A stretch of 64,000 bases of DNA from JBBDIM01 sp040880405 (GTDB lineage: Bacteria > Planctomycetota > Planctomycetia > Pirellulales > Pirellulaceae): NCBI GenBank assembly GCA_040880405.1, contig JBBDIM010000079.1:77087-141086 (forward strand). Direction: 5' to 3'. The position numbers and the translations under genes are program-made. Shown here in pieces: positions 45,604 to 55,044 of the stretch. Each line of letters opens with the position of its first letter. Within the stretch, counting starts at the first letter, position 1. Below the pieces are notes generated by a model. The model was not told where the DNA came from. It made no database searches and saw only the letters and a list, made by a program, of their open reading frames with translations.

Positions 45604-45618
45604 GCCAGCGGCGCTGGC
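45604..45618. repeat. Short perfect palindrome upstream of recO
   Basis: GCCAGCG-G-CGCTGGC in the 131-bp gap between the CorC-like stop and the recO start. It may be a weak hairpin. Confidence 0.35.
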
Positions 45619-45658
45619 ACCGCTGGCAAGGCTTTGTTGAGGACCTCGGCCCGAACAA

Positions 45659-46957
45659 CTACCTTGTCTCGACGTTTTGCGTTTTTTGGTTATCCACCAA
45701 GCGAACTTGATGGATGCGGCGGCGATCAGCGAGTGTCACTTCAATTTGAATATCGCCCACCTGGAGCCGCTCTCCCGATTTGGGAATCCGCTTGAGCTGA
45801 TGGATGATCAGCCCGGCGATGGTGTCGTAGTCATCCTCATCCGGCAATTCCCAGCCGAGCAGCTCGTTGATGTCCTCGATGTGGGTCTTGCCGCTCACGT
45901 CGGCCTCCCCCTCGCCGGTTTGGACAATCCCGGTGTCGACATCATCCAGGTCATGTTCGTCAACGATCTCACCCACGATCTCCTCCAGGACATCCTCAAT
46001 CGTCACCAGGCCGGAAACCGCGTTGTACTCATCCACCACCAACACCAAATGAATGCGGCGGCGGAGGAAGTACTTTAACAGTTCGCTCACGGCCATGCTA
46101 ATGGGAACATGAACCGGCTGTCTCGTAAGTTCGATCAGCGGGGTTCGGTCCTCCAGCGGCTTGGTCAGTTCAGGGAGCAGGTCCTTCACGTACATAATGC
46201 CGGTGATGTTATCACGGTTTCCCTGCCAGATCGGGATTCGTGTCCGACCGGTGCGAGAAATGAACGACACCACCTCTTCCCACGGGGTGGTATCGGCCAG
46301 GCTGTCGATCTCGGAACGAGGGGTCATGATTTCGGCGACGTCCGAGTCGTCTAGCTCCATCACCCCCTCGATCATCTCCCGGGCCCCCTCTTCCATGTGC
46401 CCTTCCCGAATCCCTTCGGTCACGATCGCGCGGATCTCTTCCTCGAACTCCTCCTCCTCGTCAAACGGCTCGTCCTCGATTCCCGCCGCCCGGCCCAGTA
46501 GACTCCCCAGGACATCGGCACCTGCGGTCACCGGGTACAACAGGACGCTCACGGCCGACCATAGCGGCCAGGTGTAATAGATAAACGCCGGTCCAAAATG
46601 CTCGGCGACCGCCCAAGGCAGCCAGACGGTGAGAATCAACAGGGTCAGCGTGATCGCCGCCACATCCGTAACGAAGGTAATCGGCTGGAGATAGACCGAC
46701 TCACTCGACTTGAGTAGCCAAACCTGGCTGGCGATCAGGAAGATCGACAAGCTTAGCACGTGCAAGCATTGCGAAGCGAGGGCGGCCTGCTCATGCCGCT
46801 CGTGAATCACACTGAACAGCGAGCCCTTTCCCTTTCGCTCGCAGTATTCCTCTAAGTCATGCCACCGCATATCCGGCAGAATGGTGGCGGCTAGGGCGGA
46901 GACAACCATCACCACGAGACTCGTGAGAGACAGCCAAATGAGTAGAGTCGGGGTCAT
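45659..46957 (-). CDS. CNNM/CBS-domain transporter of the HlyC/CorC family
   Basis: A 432-aa protein: CNNM membrane domain with about four TM helices (1-150), two CBS domains (about 200-325; 'IMTPRSEIDSLADTTPWEEVVSF', 'RRIHLVLVVDEYNAVSGLVTIEDVLEEIVGEI' in parts) and a C-terminal CorC_HlyC domain ('TIAGLIIHQLKRIPKSGERL'). This family exports or handles Mg2+/divalent cations. The ATG overlaps the ybeY stop as ATGA. Confidence 0.9.
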   Translation of the reverse strand: MTPTLLIWLSLTSLVVMVVSALAATILPDMRWHDLEEYCERKGKGSLFSVIHERHEQAALASQCLHVLSLSIFLIASQVWLLKSSESVYLQPITFVTDVAAITLTLLILTVWLPWAVAEHFGPAFIYYTWPLWSAVSVLLYPVTAGADVLGSLLGRAAGIEDEPFDEEEEFEEEIRAIVTEGIREGHMEEGAREMIEGVMELDDSDVAEIMTPRSEIDSLADTTPWEEVVSFISRTGRTRIPIWQGNRDNITGIMYVKDLLPELTKPLEDRTPLIELTRQPVHVPISMAVSELLKYFLRRRIHLVLVVDEYNAVSGLVTIEDVLEEIVGEIVDEHDLDDVDTGIVQTGEGEADVSGKTHIEDINELLGWELPDEDDYDTIAGLIIHQLKRIPKSGERLQVGDIQIEVTLADRRRIHQVRLVDNQKTQNVETR

Positions 46958-47538
46958 GTCGCCTCCTCGGCGGAATGATCGGCCGCGTGTGATCTCCTAT
47001 TGTCGTCTCGCGAGACATCGCGCATGAATGTTGCCTCCTCGGCGGATTGACCAGCCGCGGGTGAGTAATCCGGCCCGACACCGGGGCGAACGATCGCCTC
47101 ACCCACCTCCACCCCTAATCGTTCCAGATAGTATCGTTCCAGCCGCCGCATTTCCGATCGGGAAGCTTCGTCTTGATCGTCGTATCCGGCCAGATGCAGG
47201 GCACCATGCACGGCGTATAACAAAAGCTCTCGCTCCGCCGGCCAGCCATGTCGGCGAGATTCATCAAGGGCATATTCACCGCTGACGACAATCTCTCCCT
47301 CCAGCGGATCGGTCGTTTCCGAGAGGGGAAAGGTGATCACATCGGTTGGAAAGTCATGGTCCAGAAACTGACGGTTGATCTTGTGGATCGCTTGGTTATC
47401 AACCACGGCGACACTGATCTCGGCCGAAGCGATACCCTCTCCTCGCAAGACTTCGCCGATCGCGCGGCGAAATTGCGACGGAGGCAAAGTGACTGTGTGC
47501 TGGAGGTCACGAACCGCGATATCGTAAGGGTCATCCAT
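46954..47538 (-). CDS. ybeY: Endoribonuclease YbeY
   Basis: A 194-aa protein (usual 150-170). The metal site reads H111-GAL-H115-LAGY-D-D121, so the third His of the H-x3-H-x5-H motif is Asp here. Other marks are 'FPTDVITFPL' and 'GEIVVSGEYA'. It acts in 16S rRNA maturation and ribosome quality control. The last 30-40 residues are extra and contain the duplicated word SAEEAT (165-170 and 189-194). I chose the ATG at 47538. Confidence 0.93.
   Translation of the reverse strand: MDDPYDIAVRDLQHTVTLPPSQFRRAIGEVLRGEGIASAEISVAVVDNQAIHKINRQFLDHDFPTDVITFPLSETTDPLEGEIVVSGEYALDESRRHGWPAERELLLYAVHGALHLAGYDDQDEASRSEMRRLERYYLERLGVEVGEAIVRPGVGPDYSPAAGQSAEEATFMRDVSRDDNRRSHAADHSAEEAT
46961..47060. repeat. 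In-frame direct repeat inside ybeY 3' end
   Basis: Two copies of a 28-bp sequence (46961-46988 and 47033-47060; shared core GCCTCCTCGGCGGA) lie 72 bp apart. The unit keeps the frame (24 codons) and explains the C-terminal extension of YbeY. Confidence 0.7.
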
Positions 47539-47561
47539 AATTAGGTGAGGAAATTTCGTTC

Positions 47562-49856
47562 TCAAACCGGGGTCGGCTGCGGCGGCGGGTATTTGACACG
47601 ACCATGGTATACGGCGGTCAAGCTTTTGGTAATGCTCTCTTGAATCAAACGCAACTCGCGGAGGGTCAAGCCGCATTCGTCGAACTGACCATCAAGCAAA
47701 CGCTTCATTGATAAATCCTCGACCAGGTTCTCGATCCGGGAAGAGGTCGGTTCAACTAACGTACGGCAGGCGCTTTCGGTGATATCGCAAATCATCATCA
47801 CGGCCGCTTCCTTGGTCTGCGGCTTGGGGCCGGGGTAGCGGTAAATCGCCTCGTCCACTTCCCGCTCGTCTGGATTCTGTTCGACGCGCTGACTGGCGAC
47901 CCGATAGAAATATTCGACCAGAGTCGTCCCGTGATGCTGTTCAATGAAATCGATGAACGGCTGCGGCAGGCCATTGGCCCGCGCCAAGTCCGCCCCATCT
48001 TTCACGTGGGCGATAATCACCAAGGTGCTGATCGCCGGATTGAGCCCATCGTGTCGGTTTCCGCCGACATCCTGATTCTCGATGAAATACTCGGGCTTCA
48101 TCATCTTGCCGATATCGTGAAAATAAGCCCCCACGCGGCAAAGTAAGCCATTGGCCCCGATCGATTCGGCAGCCGATTCGGCGATCGAGGCGACCGTAAT
48201 CGAGTGGTTGTAGGTGCCAGGTGCCCTCTGGGCCAGCTTTTGCAGGAGCGGATGGGCAGCATCGCCCAGCTCCAAGAGGCTGATATCGGTAAGCACTCCG
48301 TACGACTTCTCGATGAAGGGCAACAATCCGGTAATCAGGAAGCCGGCAACAATGGCCCATAATCCCTGCCACAGCGAGGACTGGAGAAGTTCCAGGCCCG
48401 CCGGTTGCCCAACCACGACGCTCACGCCAAACTTCGTCAAAAAGGCGACTAGGCCCGCCCACAGGCCGACGTAGATCAGCTTTCTCCGGGTTCGTATCCG
48501 GTTCATGCAAAGTATGGCCGCCGAGCAGGTGGCGGTGATCGTTACGAAGCCGACCAAATTCCCCTCGGCCGATAAAATGAGCGCCAAAGTCACGCACGCG
48601 GTCACCAGTAGCGAGAGTTCCTGCCGGTAAACGATGGCGAGCGTCATGGCCAATACCATGACCGGGATCATTTCCACTTCCCAGCGGTCGTCCAGCCAGT
48701 AGCCGATGGCGATCGTTCCCATCGTGGGGGCGAGAAACAGGAGAAACGATTTCAAATCCGTGAGTATTTCTGGTGATTTGAGAACCAGATAAACCCCGCA
48801 AAGCGAAGACAGCGCCCCATACATCCCCAGAATCGCCCACGAATACGAGGCGACCTGCCAATAGCTGCGACTGTTGTTATAGGCCACATACTCTCGCTGC
48901 AGCAACGCCAGCCGATCTTCATTGATCGGCTGGCCCCCAGGGGAGATGACATCATCCACGGTGTAAATTTTCATGACCGGCTCGATGGCGGCGACCATTT
49001 CGTTCCGCAGTTTGATCGTTTCTTCCTGGTTGAACGTGAGCGTTCCCGGCAAGTGCTTGGAGACCCAGTAATTGATCGGCTGAACTAGAAAATCAGTTTC
49101 GCCGTCGGCGTCGGCAAGCTTGATGATCTCCAACTCCAAGTTTCTGCCAATTCGCTCGATCACCTGCGCTTTGAGAACATCATTGAGCGGCACGATCTGT
49201 TGATCGCCGGTTCCACTGGGAGAAACCACGACGATACTCGCGGCCCGGCCTTCCTTGCGGTCAAGCTGATCGGATGCCATGATGCCTCGCTGGGTATATT
49301 CCAGCAGAGCGGCATTCACCCGCTGTTCAAACTTATTGAGCATCCCTTCCCGCGCGAGAAGCGCCTTCAGCTTTTCGTATTCCGCTTCCCGATGCTGCTC
49401 TGATGCGCCCTCGGTCGCATCGCCGCCGACCGGAAAGAACTCGCTCCATCCAATTTTGGTCGCTTCGTCATACGCTTCGGTGGTGGTCAGTCGTACCAGT
49501 TCAGAGACCAACCGAGTCCGCATCTGTTCCAATCGTTCGGGGCTGTTGTCATAGACCGACCGAGATTCGCGGTGCGCCTCTTGTTCGGCGGTCTTGGTAG
49601 CGACCGGGTCCAGCACCCGAAATTGCACGCGGGGATGGATGTTTCGCTGCGGCACGATTCCCAATCGGTAGGGCATTGGCGGTTGCCACGCCATCGTGAT
49701 CAACCAAACCAAAATCGCGGCGAGGGCCGTACACCCCAGGAATCGGAGATTACGCGGGTGTGTTAACTCCACTACGTATCGCTGGAACGTCCCCGGCGGC
49801 AATTGCAGCGCGGCGACATGCTTGGCGCGTTTTTTTGATTTACCCGGTAGTGGCAT
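47562..49856 (-). CDS. 7TM-type HD phosphohydrolase (PgpH-like)
   Basis: A 764-aa protein. An N-terminal TM helix at about 36-58, an extracytoplasmic domain to about 320, seven TM helices at about 325-520, then an HD domain with 'GTYNHSITVASIAESA', 'RVGAYFHDIGKMMKPEYF' and 'QHHGTTLVEYF'. PgpH-type proteins degrade c-di-AMP. The gene sits between phoH and ybeY, as in many bacteria. Start ATG at 49856; the ybeY start is 23 bp downstream. Confidence 0.92.
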   Translation of the reverse strand: MPLPGKSKKRAKHVAALQLPPGTFQRYVVELTHPRNLRFLGCTALAAILVWLITMAWQPPMPYRLGIVPQRNIHPRVQFRVLDPVATKTAEQEAHRESRSVYDNSPERLEQMRTRLVSELVRLTTTEAYDEATKIGWSEFFPVGGDATEGASEQHREAEYEKLKALLAREGMLNKFEQRVNAALLEYTQRGIMASDQLDRKEGRAASIVVVSPSGTGDQQIVPLNDVLKAQVIERIGRNLELEIIKLADADGETDFLVQPINYWVSKHLPGTLTFNQEETIKLRNEMVAAIEPVMKIYTVDDVISPGGQPINEDRLALLQREYVAYNNSRSYWQVASYSWAILGMYGALSSLCGVYLVLKSPEILTDLKSFLLFLAPTMGTIAIGYWLDDRWEVEMIPVMVLAMTLAIVYRQELSLLVTACVTLALILSAEGNLVGFVTITATCSAAILCMNRIRTRRKLIYVGLWAGLVAFLTKFGVSVVVGQPAGLELLQSSLWQGLWAIVAGFLITGLLPFIEKSYGVLTDISLLELGDAAHPLLQKLAQRAPGTYNHSITVASIAESAAESIGANGLLCRVGAYFHDIGKMMKPEYFIENQDVGGNRHDGLNPAISTLVIIAHVKDGADLARANGLPQPFIDFIEQHHGTTLVEYFYRVASQRVEQNPDEREVDEAIYRYPGPKPQTKEAAVMMICDITESACRTLVEPTSSRIENLVEDLSMKRLLDGQFDECGLTLRELRLIQESITKSLTAVYHGRVKYPPPQPTPV

Positions 49857-49868
49857 TGGTGTTCCGCG

Positions 49869-50822
49869 TTACTCCGAACCGCTAGGATTCGGTTCCACTT
49901 CATACGCATCCACGATTTTCTGCACCAGCGGATGTCGCTGGATATCTTCGCCGGACATCTCTACCTTGGCGATCCCCTCGATCCCTGACAAGCGTCTCAC
50001 CGCGTCCGTCAGGCCACTGATGGTCCGCGCAGGGAGATCGTTTTGGGTGACGTCTCCGGAAATCACCATCCGCGAATCCTTCCCCATCCGTGTGAGGAAC
50101 ATTTTCATCTGCGAGATGGATGTGTTCTGGGCCTCGTCCAGTATGATAAAGGCATTCTTGAGGGTCCGTCCCCGCATGTAGGCCAGCGGGACGATTTCAA
50201 TCACGCCATCATTCATGTATTGCGAAATCAGCCCAGCGTCCATCATTTCGCTCAACGAGTCGAGCATCGGACGGAGATAAGGGTTAATCTTTTCGAACAT
50301 CGACCCGGGCAAAAAACCGAGTTGTTCGCCCGCTTCGATCGCCGGCCGAACCAAAACGATTTTCCCGATCCGCTGTTCCAACAAGGCTTCAACCGCCATG
50401 GCCACCGCCAAGTAGGTTTTCCCGGTACCGGCGGGCCCCACGGCGAACACCATCTGATGCGCGCGGATCGCGTCGACATAACGCTGTTGGCCGGGAGTTT
50501 GAGGCTTGACCCTCAAATTCTTCTGGAAGGTTGCGATCGGGATGGTTCGCTTGGGCGGAGTGGTACCCGTTAGTTCGGCCAACGACTCTTCTAGTTCATC
50601 GGGGGTGATCGCACCGTTCCGCTCGACACGATGCCGAAGGCTTTCGATCAATCGAGTCGCCTTGGCCACGGAAACCTCTTCGCCGGAGATACAGACCCGG
50701 TCATCCCGGTGGGTAATGGTCACGTTGAGCGAATCGCGAATTCGCCGCAAGTGCTGATCCCGCGCTCCGAAGAGCTGCAAGATGGACGAGTTGTCGAGAA
50801 ATCGAATTGTCGCCTCGTACAT
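49869..50822 (-). CDS. PhoH-like ATPase
   Basis: A 317-aa protein with a KH-like N-terminus (about 1-65; 'LFGARDQHLRRI') and a PhoH P-loop domain: Walker A GPAGTGKT at 129-136, 'RPAIEAGEQLGFLPGS', 'FIILDEAQNTS', 'TQNDLP' and 'GEDIQRHPLVQKIV'. Such proteins are RNA-linked ATPases commonly encoded beside ybeY. The gene is 12 bp upstream of the HD protein. Confidence 0.93.
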   Translation of the reverse strand: MYEATIRFLDNSSILQLFGARDQHLRRIRDSLNVTITHRDDRVCISGEEVSVAKATRLIESLRHRVERNGAITPDELEESLAELTGTTPPKRTIPIATFQKNLRVKPQTPGQQRYVDAIRAHQMVFAVGPAGTGKTYLAVAMAVEALLEQRIGKIVLVRPAIEAGEQLGFLPGSMFEKINPYLRPMLDSLSEMMDAGLISQYMNDGVIEIVPLAYMRGRTLKNAFIILDEAQNTSISQMKMFLTRMGKDSRMVISGDVTQNDLPARTISGLTDAVRRLSGIEGIAKVEMSGEDIQRHPLVQKIVDAYEVEPNPSGSE

Positions 50823-51006
50823 TTAAAAACGACACCCATTTTCGGTGCCGCGTCAGAAGGTGGAAGTCTATTTCAAAATATAGACAATGTTTCACAAAGC
50901 GGAATCCTCGTTTTCAGGATTCAGCACGTAAGCCGTTACCTCATAAGGAGATCGGAAATAGCAATTTGGTTCACTAAGTTTCCCACAGAGGGAAAAACGG
51001 CCATTT

Positions 51007-51921
51007 TTAGCCCGGACCAACCAATCCGACCTCCCAACAGAACAGCGCCATGGGGGCTCCGATCAAGGGCGAATCGATCACATCCAGCACCCCACCCAGC
51101 CCCTTAAGCCATGTACTGGAGTCCTTGCTTTCCATGTCTCGCTTAAACAGTGACTCGGCAAGGTCACCAATCATTCCGGCGATCGCGACCAAAAGTCCAT
51201 ACACAATCCAGTGAAGGACCGGCGTCGTCGGTGCCGCGGGGATGAGCCACGGCATGAGCTGCGTAAAGACCAACCAAGAAGCAAAGCAAGCCGCGACCAA
51301 CCCGCCGCAGGTCCCTTCGATGGTTTTACCGGGGCTAAGCCGTGGAGCAATTTTCGTTCGCCCCACCAGCGATCCGACAAAATAGGCCCCAATATCAGCC
51401 ATCTTGACCACCAACACCATGGACAAGATCGCGAGCATGCCCCAGGCGTTGGCATCCGGCAGGTCGTGGTGGACGACGCGTAAGCGGATGAAAAATCCGA
51501 GTAACCCGCCGATGTAGGCGATGCAGAAGATGGTGAGCCCCACCCGGACCATCGAGCTGCCAGGCTTTTGATACCGCCGCATTTCGGCCAGAATCGCCAG
51601 TAACATCCCCAATGCCAGGGAGAAGAGGATCCATTTCGGCTGATCCGCTGGCTCCAGCTTGCTGGCCCATGGCCACCAGATGGGAAGCGCCGCGGTAATC
51701 AGGACGAGCAAAGTCCCCGCGTAACAGGCCCAGGGGGTTGGATCGAGTTTCTTGGCCCTGAACAGGAACAAAACCTCTTCGGCGCCCATCACCCCTAAGG
51801 CAATGAAAAGTGGCAACAGCCAGAGGCCGGGCCGTCCGAAGTTGTGGAAATAATCGAGCCAAATCAATCCCGCCAGGGGCAAGACAATGGCAATCGACGC
51901 AATCACTCGCCAGCGGAGCAC
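51007..51921 (-). CDS. cdsA: Phosphatidate cytidylyltransferase
   Basis: A 304-aa membrane enzyme with about eight TM helices. It makes CDP-diacylglycerol from phosphatidate and CTP. The signature spans 'ESLFKRDMESKDSSTW' and 'GLGGVLDVIDSPL', a known variant in which the PGHGG and DRxD parts read LKGLGG and DVID. The start is GTG with AAAGGA 8 nt upstream, overlapping the uppS end by 19 bp; overlap implies coupling. Confidence 0.9.
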   Translation of the reverse strand: MLRWRVIASIAIVLPLAGLIWLDYFHNFGRPGLWLLPLFIALGVMGAEEVLFLFRAKKLDPTPWACYAGTLLVLITAALPIWWPWASKLEPADQPKWILFSLALGMLLAILAEMRRYQKPGSSMVRVGLTIFCIAYIGGLLGFFIRLRVVHHDLPDANAWGMLAILSMVLVVKMADIGAYFVGSLVGRTKIAPRLSPGKTIEGTCGGLVAACFASWLVFTQLMPWLIPAAPTTPVLHWIVYGLLVAIAGMIGDLAESLFKRDMESKDSSTWLKGLGGVLDVIDSPLIGAPMALFCWEVGLVGPG

Positions 51922-52703
51922 GGCGGGATTCCTTTCTCGTCGCTATCGACACTCAATCCACCAAACCGTCGATCCCGACCCGCGAATTCGCGAATCGCTG
52001 CATGCAAGGTATCTTCGGTGAACGCGGGCCAGCAGAGGTCGGTAACCCACAATTCCGCGTAGCTGATTTGCCAGAGTAGGAAATTACTGATCCTCATTTC
52101 ACCGGCAGTGCGGATCAATAAATCGGGATCGGGCATTCCCCGCGTGTACAGATGGTCGGCGATGGTTTGTTCCTGGATCAATTCAGGGTCGATCACGCCA
52201 TCCCGAACCCCTTGTGCGATCGAGCGGACCGCATCCACCATCTCGCCGCGACCGCCATAGTTGATGGCCAAGCAGAGGGTGGTGCCGGTATTCTCGCGGC
52301 TCAGCTCAATCGTCTTGTCCATCTCGGCCTGTACTTGCACCGGGATGCCGTCGCGCCGACCGATAATTTTGACGCGGACGTTTTGCTGCATGATCGTGGA
52401 TCGTTCCTCGATCATGTACTGTTCCAGCAAATGCATCAGGAATTCAAGTTCATGCCGGGGCCGTTTCCAGTTTTCGCTCGAAAGGCAGTACAAGGTCAAC
52501 TGCCCGATGTGAAGCCTGGCCGACTCTTCCACCGTGCGGCGAACCGAGGCCACACCCCGCCGATGCCCTTCGATCCGGGGCAAGCCTTGACGTTGGGCCC
52601 AACGACCATTGCCGTCCATGATAATGGCGACATGGCGCGGATGACGCGCGGCCGGGATTCCGGGGAGCGTCTTGGCGGGTGTTGTGCTGGTTGTCTCAGG
52701 CAC
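51903..52703 (-). CDS. uppS: Isoprenyl (undecaprenyl) diphosphate synthase
   Basis: A 266-aa cis-prenyltransferase. It makes the polyprenyl carrier for wall and LPS synthesis. Motifs: 'HVAIIMDGNGRWAQRQG' with catalytic D30, 'GHRRG', 'LTLYCLSSENWKRP', 'LAINYGGRGE', and 'PDLLIRTAGEMRISNFLLWQ' with the usual 'WPAF' after it. GTG start with a weak ribosome-binding site. Overlaps cdsA, the usual order. Confidence 0.96.
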   Translation of the reverse strand: MPETTSTTPAKTLPGIPAARHPRHVAIIMDGNGRWAQRQGLPRIEGHRRGVASVRRTVEESARLHIGQLTLYCLSSENWKRPRHELEFLMHLLEQYMIEERSTIMQQNVRVKIIGRRDGIPVQVQAEMDKTIELSRENTGTTLCLAINYGGRGEMVDAVRSIAQGVRDGVIDPELIQEQTIADHLYTRGMPDPDLLIRTAGEMRISNFLLWQISYAELWVTDLCWPAFTEDTLHAAIREFAGRDRRFGGLSVDSDEKGIPPCSAGE

Positions 52704-52859
52704 GCGATTGCATGGGGGTAACGGGCGTCATCAAGTTTGGTTTGGTTGAGCCATCACATTCTTGATTATGATCGATCCGTGGGCGGCATTTCAACGCCGC
52801 TGGGAAAACCAAGCACCGTCGCACAGGGACCATGACCTCTCATGGATTCGGCAAACGGA

Positions 52860-54173
52860 TCATGAGGCCGGCGCGAGGCGAAGTGTATCGGCCAGAAAAA
52901 TCGTCTGTTTCCGGTCAGGCCCCACGGAGACCACGCCGACATCCACCCCGACCAACTCCTCGATCCGCCGGATGTAGGCCTTGGCGTTTTCCGGCAGGTC
53001 CTCCACCTTGCGGCAATCGGTAATCTCTTCCGCCCAACCAGGCAACGTCTCGTAGACGGGACAAACGTGCCGCAATTCGTCGACATGGCTCGGGAAGGCG
53101 TCGGTTACCTTGCCGTCGATCTCGTAACCGGTGCAGATTTTCAGCTCGTCGAAAGTGGACAAAACATCCATCATCATCAGCGATAGGAAATCGACACCAC
53201 TGAGCCGGGCGGTATACCGTACCGCAACCGCATCGAACCAGCCACAACGCCGGGGCCGTCCGGTCGTGGTTCCGAATTCATTCCCACGCGTGCGGAGCTT
53301 TTCGCCGATGGGGTTGATCTGCTCGGTTGGGAAGGGACCGCCGCCGACGCGAGTGCTGTACGCCTTGGCGACCCCGATCACCTGATCGATGTGCTTGGCG
53401 GGAACCCCGGCACCGGCCGAAGCGCCGACGCCTGAGCTGTTGCTGCTGGTCACGAAGGGATAGGTCCCATGATCGACATCCAACAGCGCTCCCTGGGCAC
53501 CCTCAAACAGAATGGTCTTGCCGGCGTCCGCGGCATCAAGCAGGTAGTTGGTCGAATCGACGACGTACTCGGCCATCCGTTCGGCGTAGGCGGCGTATTC
53601 CAGGTAAATCGCCTCGCCGTCGAGCGGCTCAAACTCTCCCTCAGGATACATGCTGGCGATCCGGCGATTTTTCGCCTCGCAGATGAACAGCACCTTGTCC
53701 TTAAAGGCGGGGCGAACCATGTCTCCCAGACGAATCGCGTGCGAGCGTCCGACCTTGTCCTGATAGCAGGGACCGATGCCACGGAGCGTGCTGCCAATGT
53801 TTTCGCCATCGGCCGTGTTTTGGTTCATCGCCTTATCCTCGGCCATGTGCCAAGGAAAGATGATGTGGGCCCGATCGCTGAGCAGCAGATTATCGACCGG
53901 AACGCCACGGGATTTTAGTCCGTCGATTTCCGCCAATAGGACCGGCGGGTTGATCACCACGCCGGCGGTGATCACGTTAGCGACCTCGCTCCGGAGGATT
54001 CCACTGGGAATATGGTGCAGCTTGTAAACGTTCTCGCCATCGACCACGGTATGCCCCGCGTTCGCGCCGCCGAGGAATCGAGCCACGACATCATGGTGCC
54101 GGGTCAAAAGGTCGACGAGCTTACCCTTGGCCTCATCACCCCACTGCAGTCCGATTACGCACGTTCCAGCCAC
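52860..54173 (-). CDS. purA: Adenylosuccinate synthetase
   Basis: A 437-aa enzyme that joins IMP and aspartate using GTP in AMP synthesis. P-loop-like GDEAKGK at 12-18 ('IGLQWGDEAKGK'), then 'GGANAGHTV', 'LHHIPSGIL', 'FPWHMAEDKAMNQNTADGENIGSTLRGIGP'-like sequence in parts, 'FEGAQGALLDVDHGTYPFVTSSN', and 'TTGRPRRCGW'. I chose the GTG at 54173 (GGGGAG upstream) because the family starts M/V-AGTCVIG; the ATG at 54197 would add eight residues. Single gene. Confidence 0.95.
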   Translation of the reverse strand: MAGTCVIGLQWGDEAKGKLVDLLTRHHDVVARFLGGANAGHTVVDGENVYKLHHIPSGILRSEVANVITAGVVINPPVLLAEIDGLKSRGVPVDNLLLSDRAHIIFPWHMAEDKAMNQNTADGENIGSTLRGIGPCYQDKVGRSHAIRLGDMVRPAFKDKVLFICEAKNRRIASMYPEGEFEPLDGEAIYLEYAAYAERMAEYVVDSTNYLLDAADAGKTILFEGAQGALLDVDHGTYPFVTSSNSSGVGASAGAGVPAKHIDQVIGVAKAYSTRVGGGPFPTEQINPIGEKLRTRGNEFGTTTGRPRRCGWFDAVAVRYTARLSGVDFLSLMMMDVLSTFDELKICTGYEIDGKVTDAFPSHVDELRHVCPVYETLPGWAEEITDCRKVEDLPENAKAYIRRIEELVGVDVGVVSVGPDRKQTIFLADTLRLAPAS

Positions 54174-54435
54174 CGATAAGACTCCCCACTGATGCATTCA
54201 AGCCGAATAAGCACAAACACACCAGTTTAGGGTCCCGGTGGAGTGCCGGTCAACGTGGCGCGGGCCGTCCGGTGGAGTAAGTGGCGATTTCTGTTGAGTT
54301 TAAGGTCTCGATGTCATTCTCCGCGATCAACCAGACGTGGATGAGTGATGCCCTGGTGGCATCAATGCCACCCCGCTATTTTGTGCTAGTCTTCAACACC
54401 CCGGCAATTTCTAAACTCGAGCTCCAGTTCATGCC

Positions 54436-55044
54436 ATGCCTGCGGATTTCGACTTGCCAACCCATGCGACCCTGACCCATTGTCTATCGGGAATGGTAGA
54501 AATCGCGGCGATCACTGCCTTGCCGCGCGAGGTCGCCAAAAATGGAATTGATGGCCAATGGTGGCGTGAAATCGAGAAGCCACGGATGCCGATGGTTGAT
54601 GAACCTGATCGACATTGGGAATGGCGCTATATCATTTCGATTTATCAAAATAACCCGTATTTTCGGGCATTTTGCTTAAAGACTGCGGATGAAGCCGTAC
54701 AGGCGGCCACAATTTATCGATTTGACACCATGTCCGCCTTCATTTCAGGTAAAAAAGCGGTTCATGTAGAACGACTTGCGACAGCTCCCAGAAACCGCGC
54801 GAACCTCACTCATTCGCCACGTTTTCGCGGCTGTGGGACTGCACTTATGTACCACGCGATCGCGTTTAGCTATTCACTTGGCTATGAGGGTCGAGTAAAC
54901 TTACTTCCAGTGGCAAACCATGCGTTTTATACCTCTATGGGGTTTGAGGCGACGTATGTGACACAGGATGGCGATACGTTGCTGGAAATTCCCACTAAAA
55001 CCGCTCGAGAATTACTGCAATCGCGAGGCGTAATCGATGGTTAA
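54436..55044 (+). CDS. GNAT-like acetyltransferase overlapping a small downstream gene
   Basis: A 202-aa protein. The second half holds a GNAT core: 'VHVERLATAPRNR', the acetyl-CoA loop in 'FRGCGTALMYHAIAF', and 'LLPVANHAFYTSMGF'. The first 90 residues are unlike common GNATs. Base composition is poorer in G+C than in the neighbours. The stop overlaps the next gene's ATG by 8 bp (55037-55044), so they are coupled. Substrate unknown. Confidence 0.7.
   Translation: MPADFDLPTHATLTHCLSGMVEIAAITALPREVAKNGIDGQWWREIEKPRMPMVDEPDRHWEWRYIISIYQNNPYFRAFCLKTADEAVQAATIYRFDTMSAFISGKKAVHVERLATAPRNRANLTHSPRFRGCGTALMYHAIAFSYSLGYEGRVNLLPVANHAFYTSMGFEATYVTQDGDTLLEIPTKTARELLQSRGVIDG

Noticed and set aside
47941..48861. 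306-aa open frame in another frame of the HD gene
   Set aside because: The real frame there encodes the membrane and HD domains; the other is low-quality, Arg/Gly-rich sequence.
51007..51921. CdsA signature change as a sign of lost activity
   Set aside because: The LKGLGG and DVID form seems to be a family variant; the Lys-Asp and Gly-Gly positions are kept.
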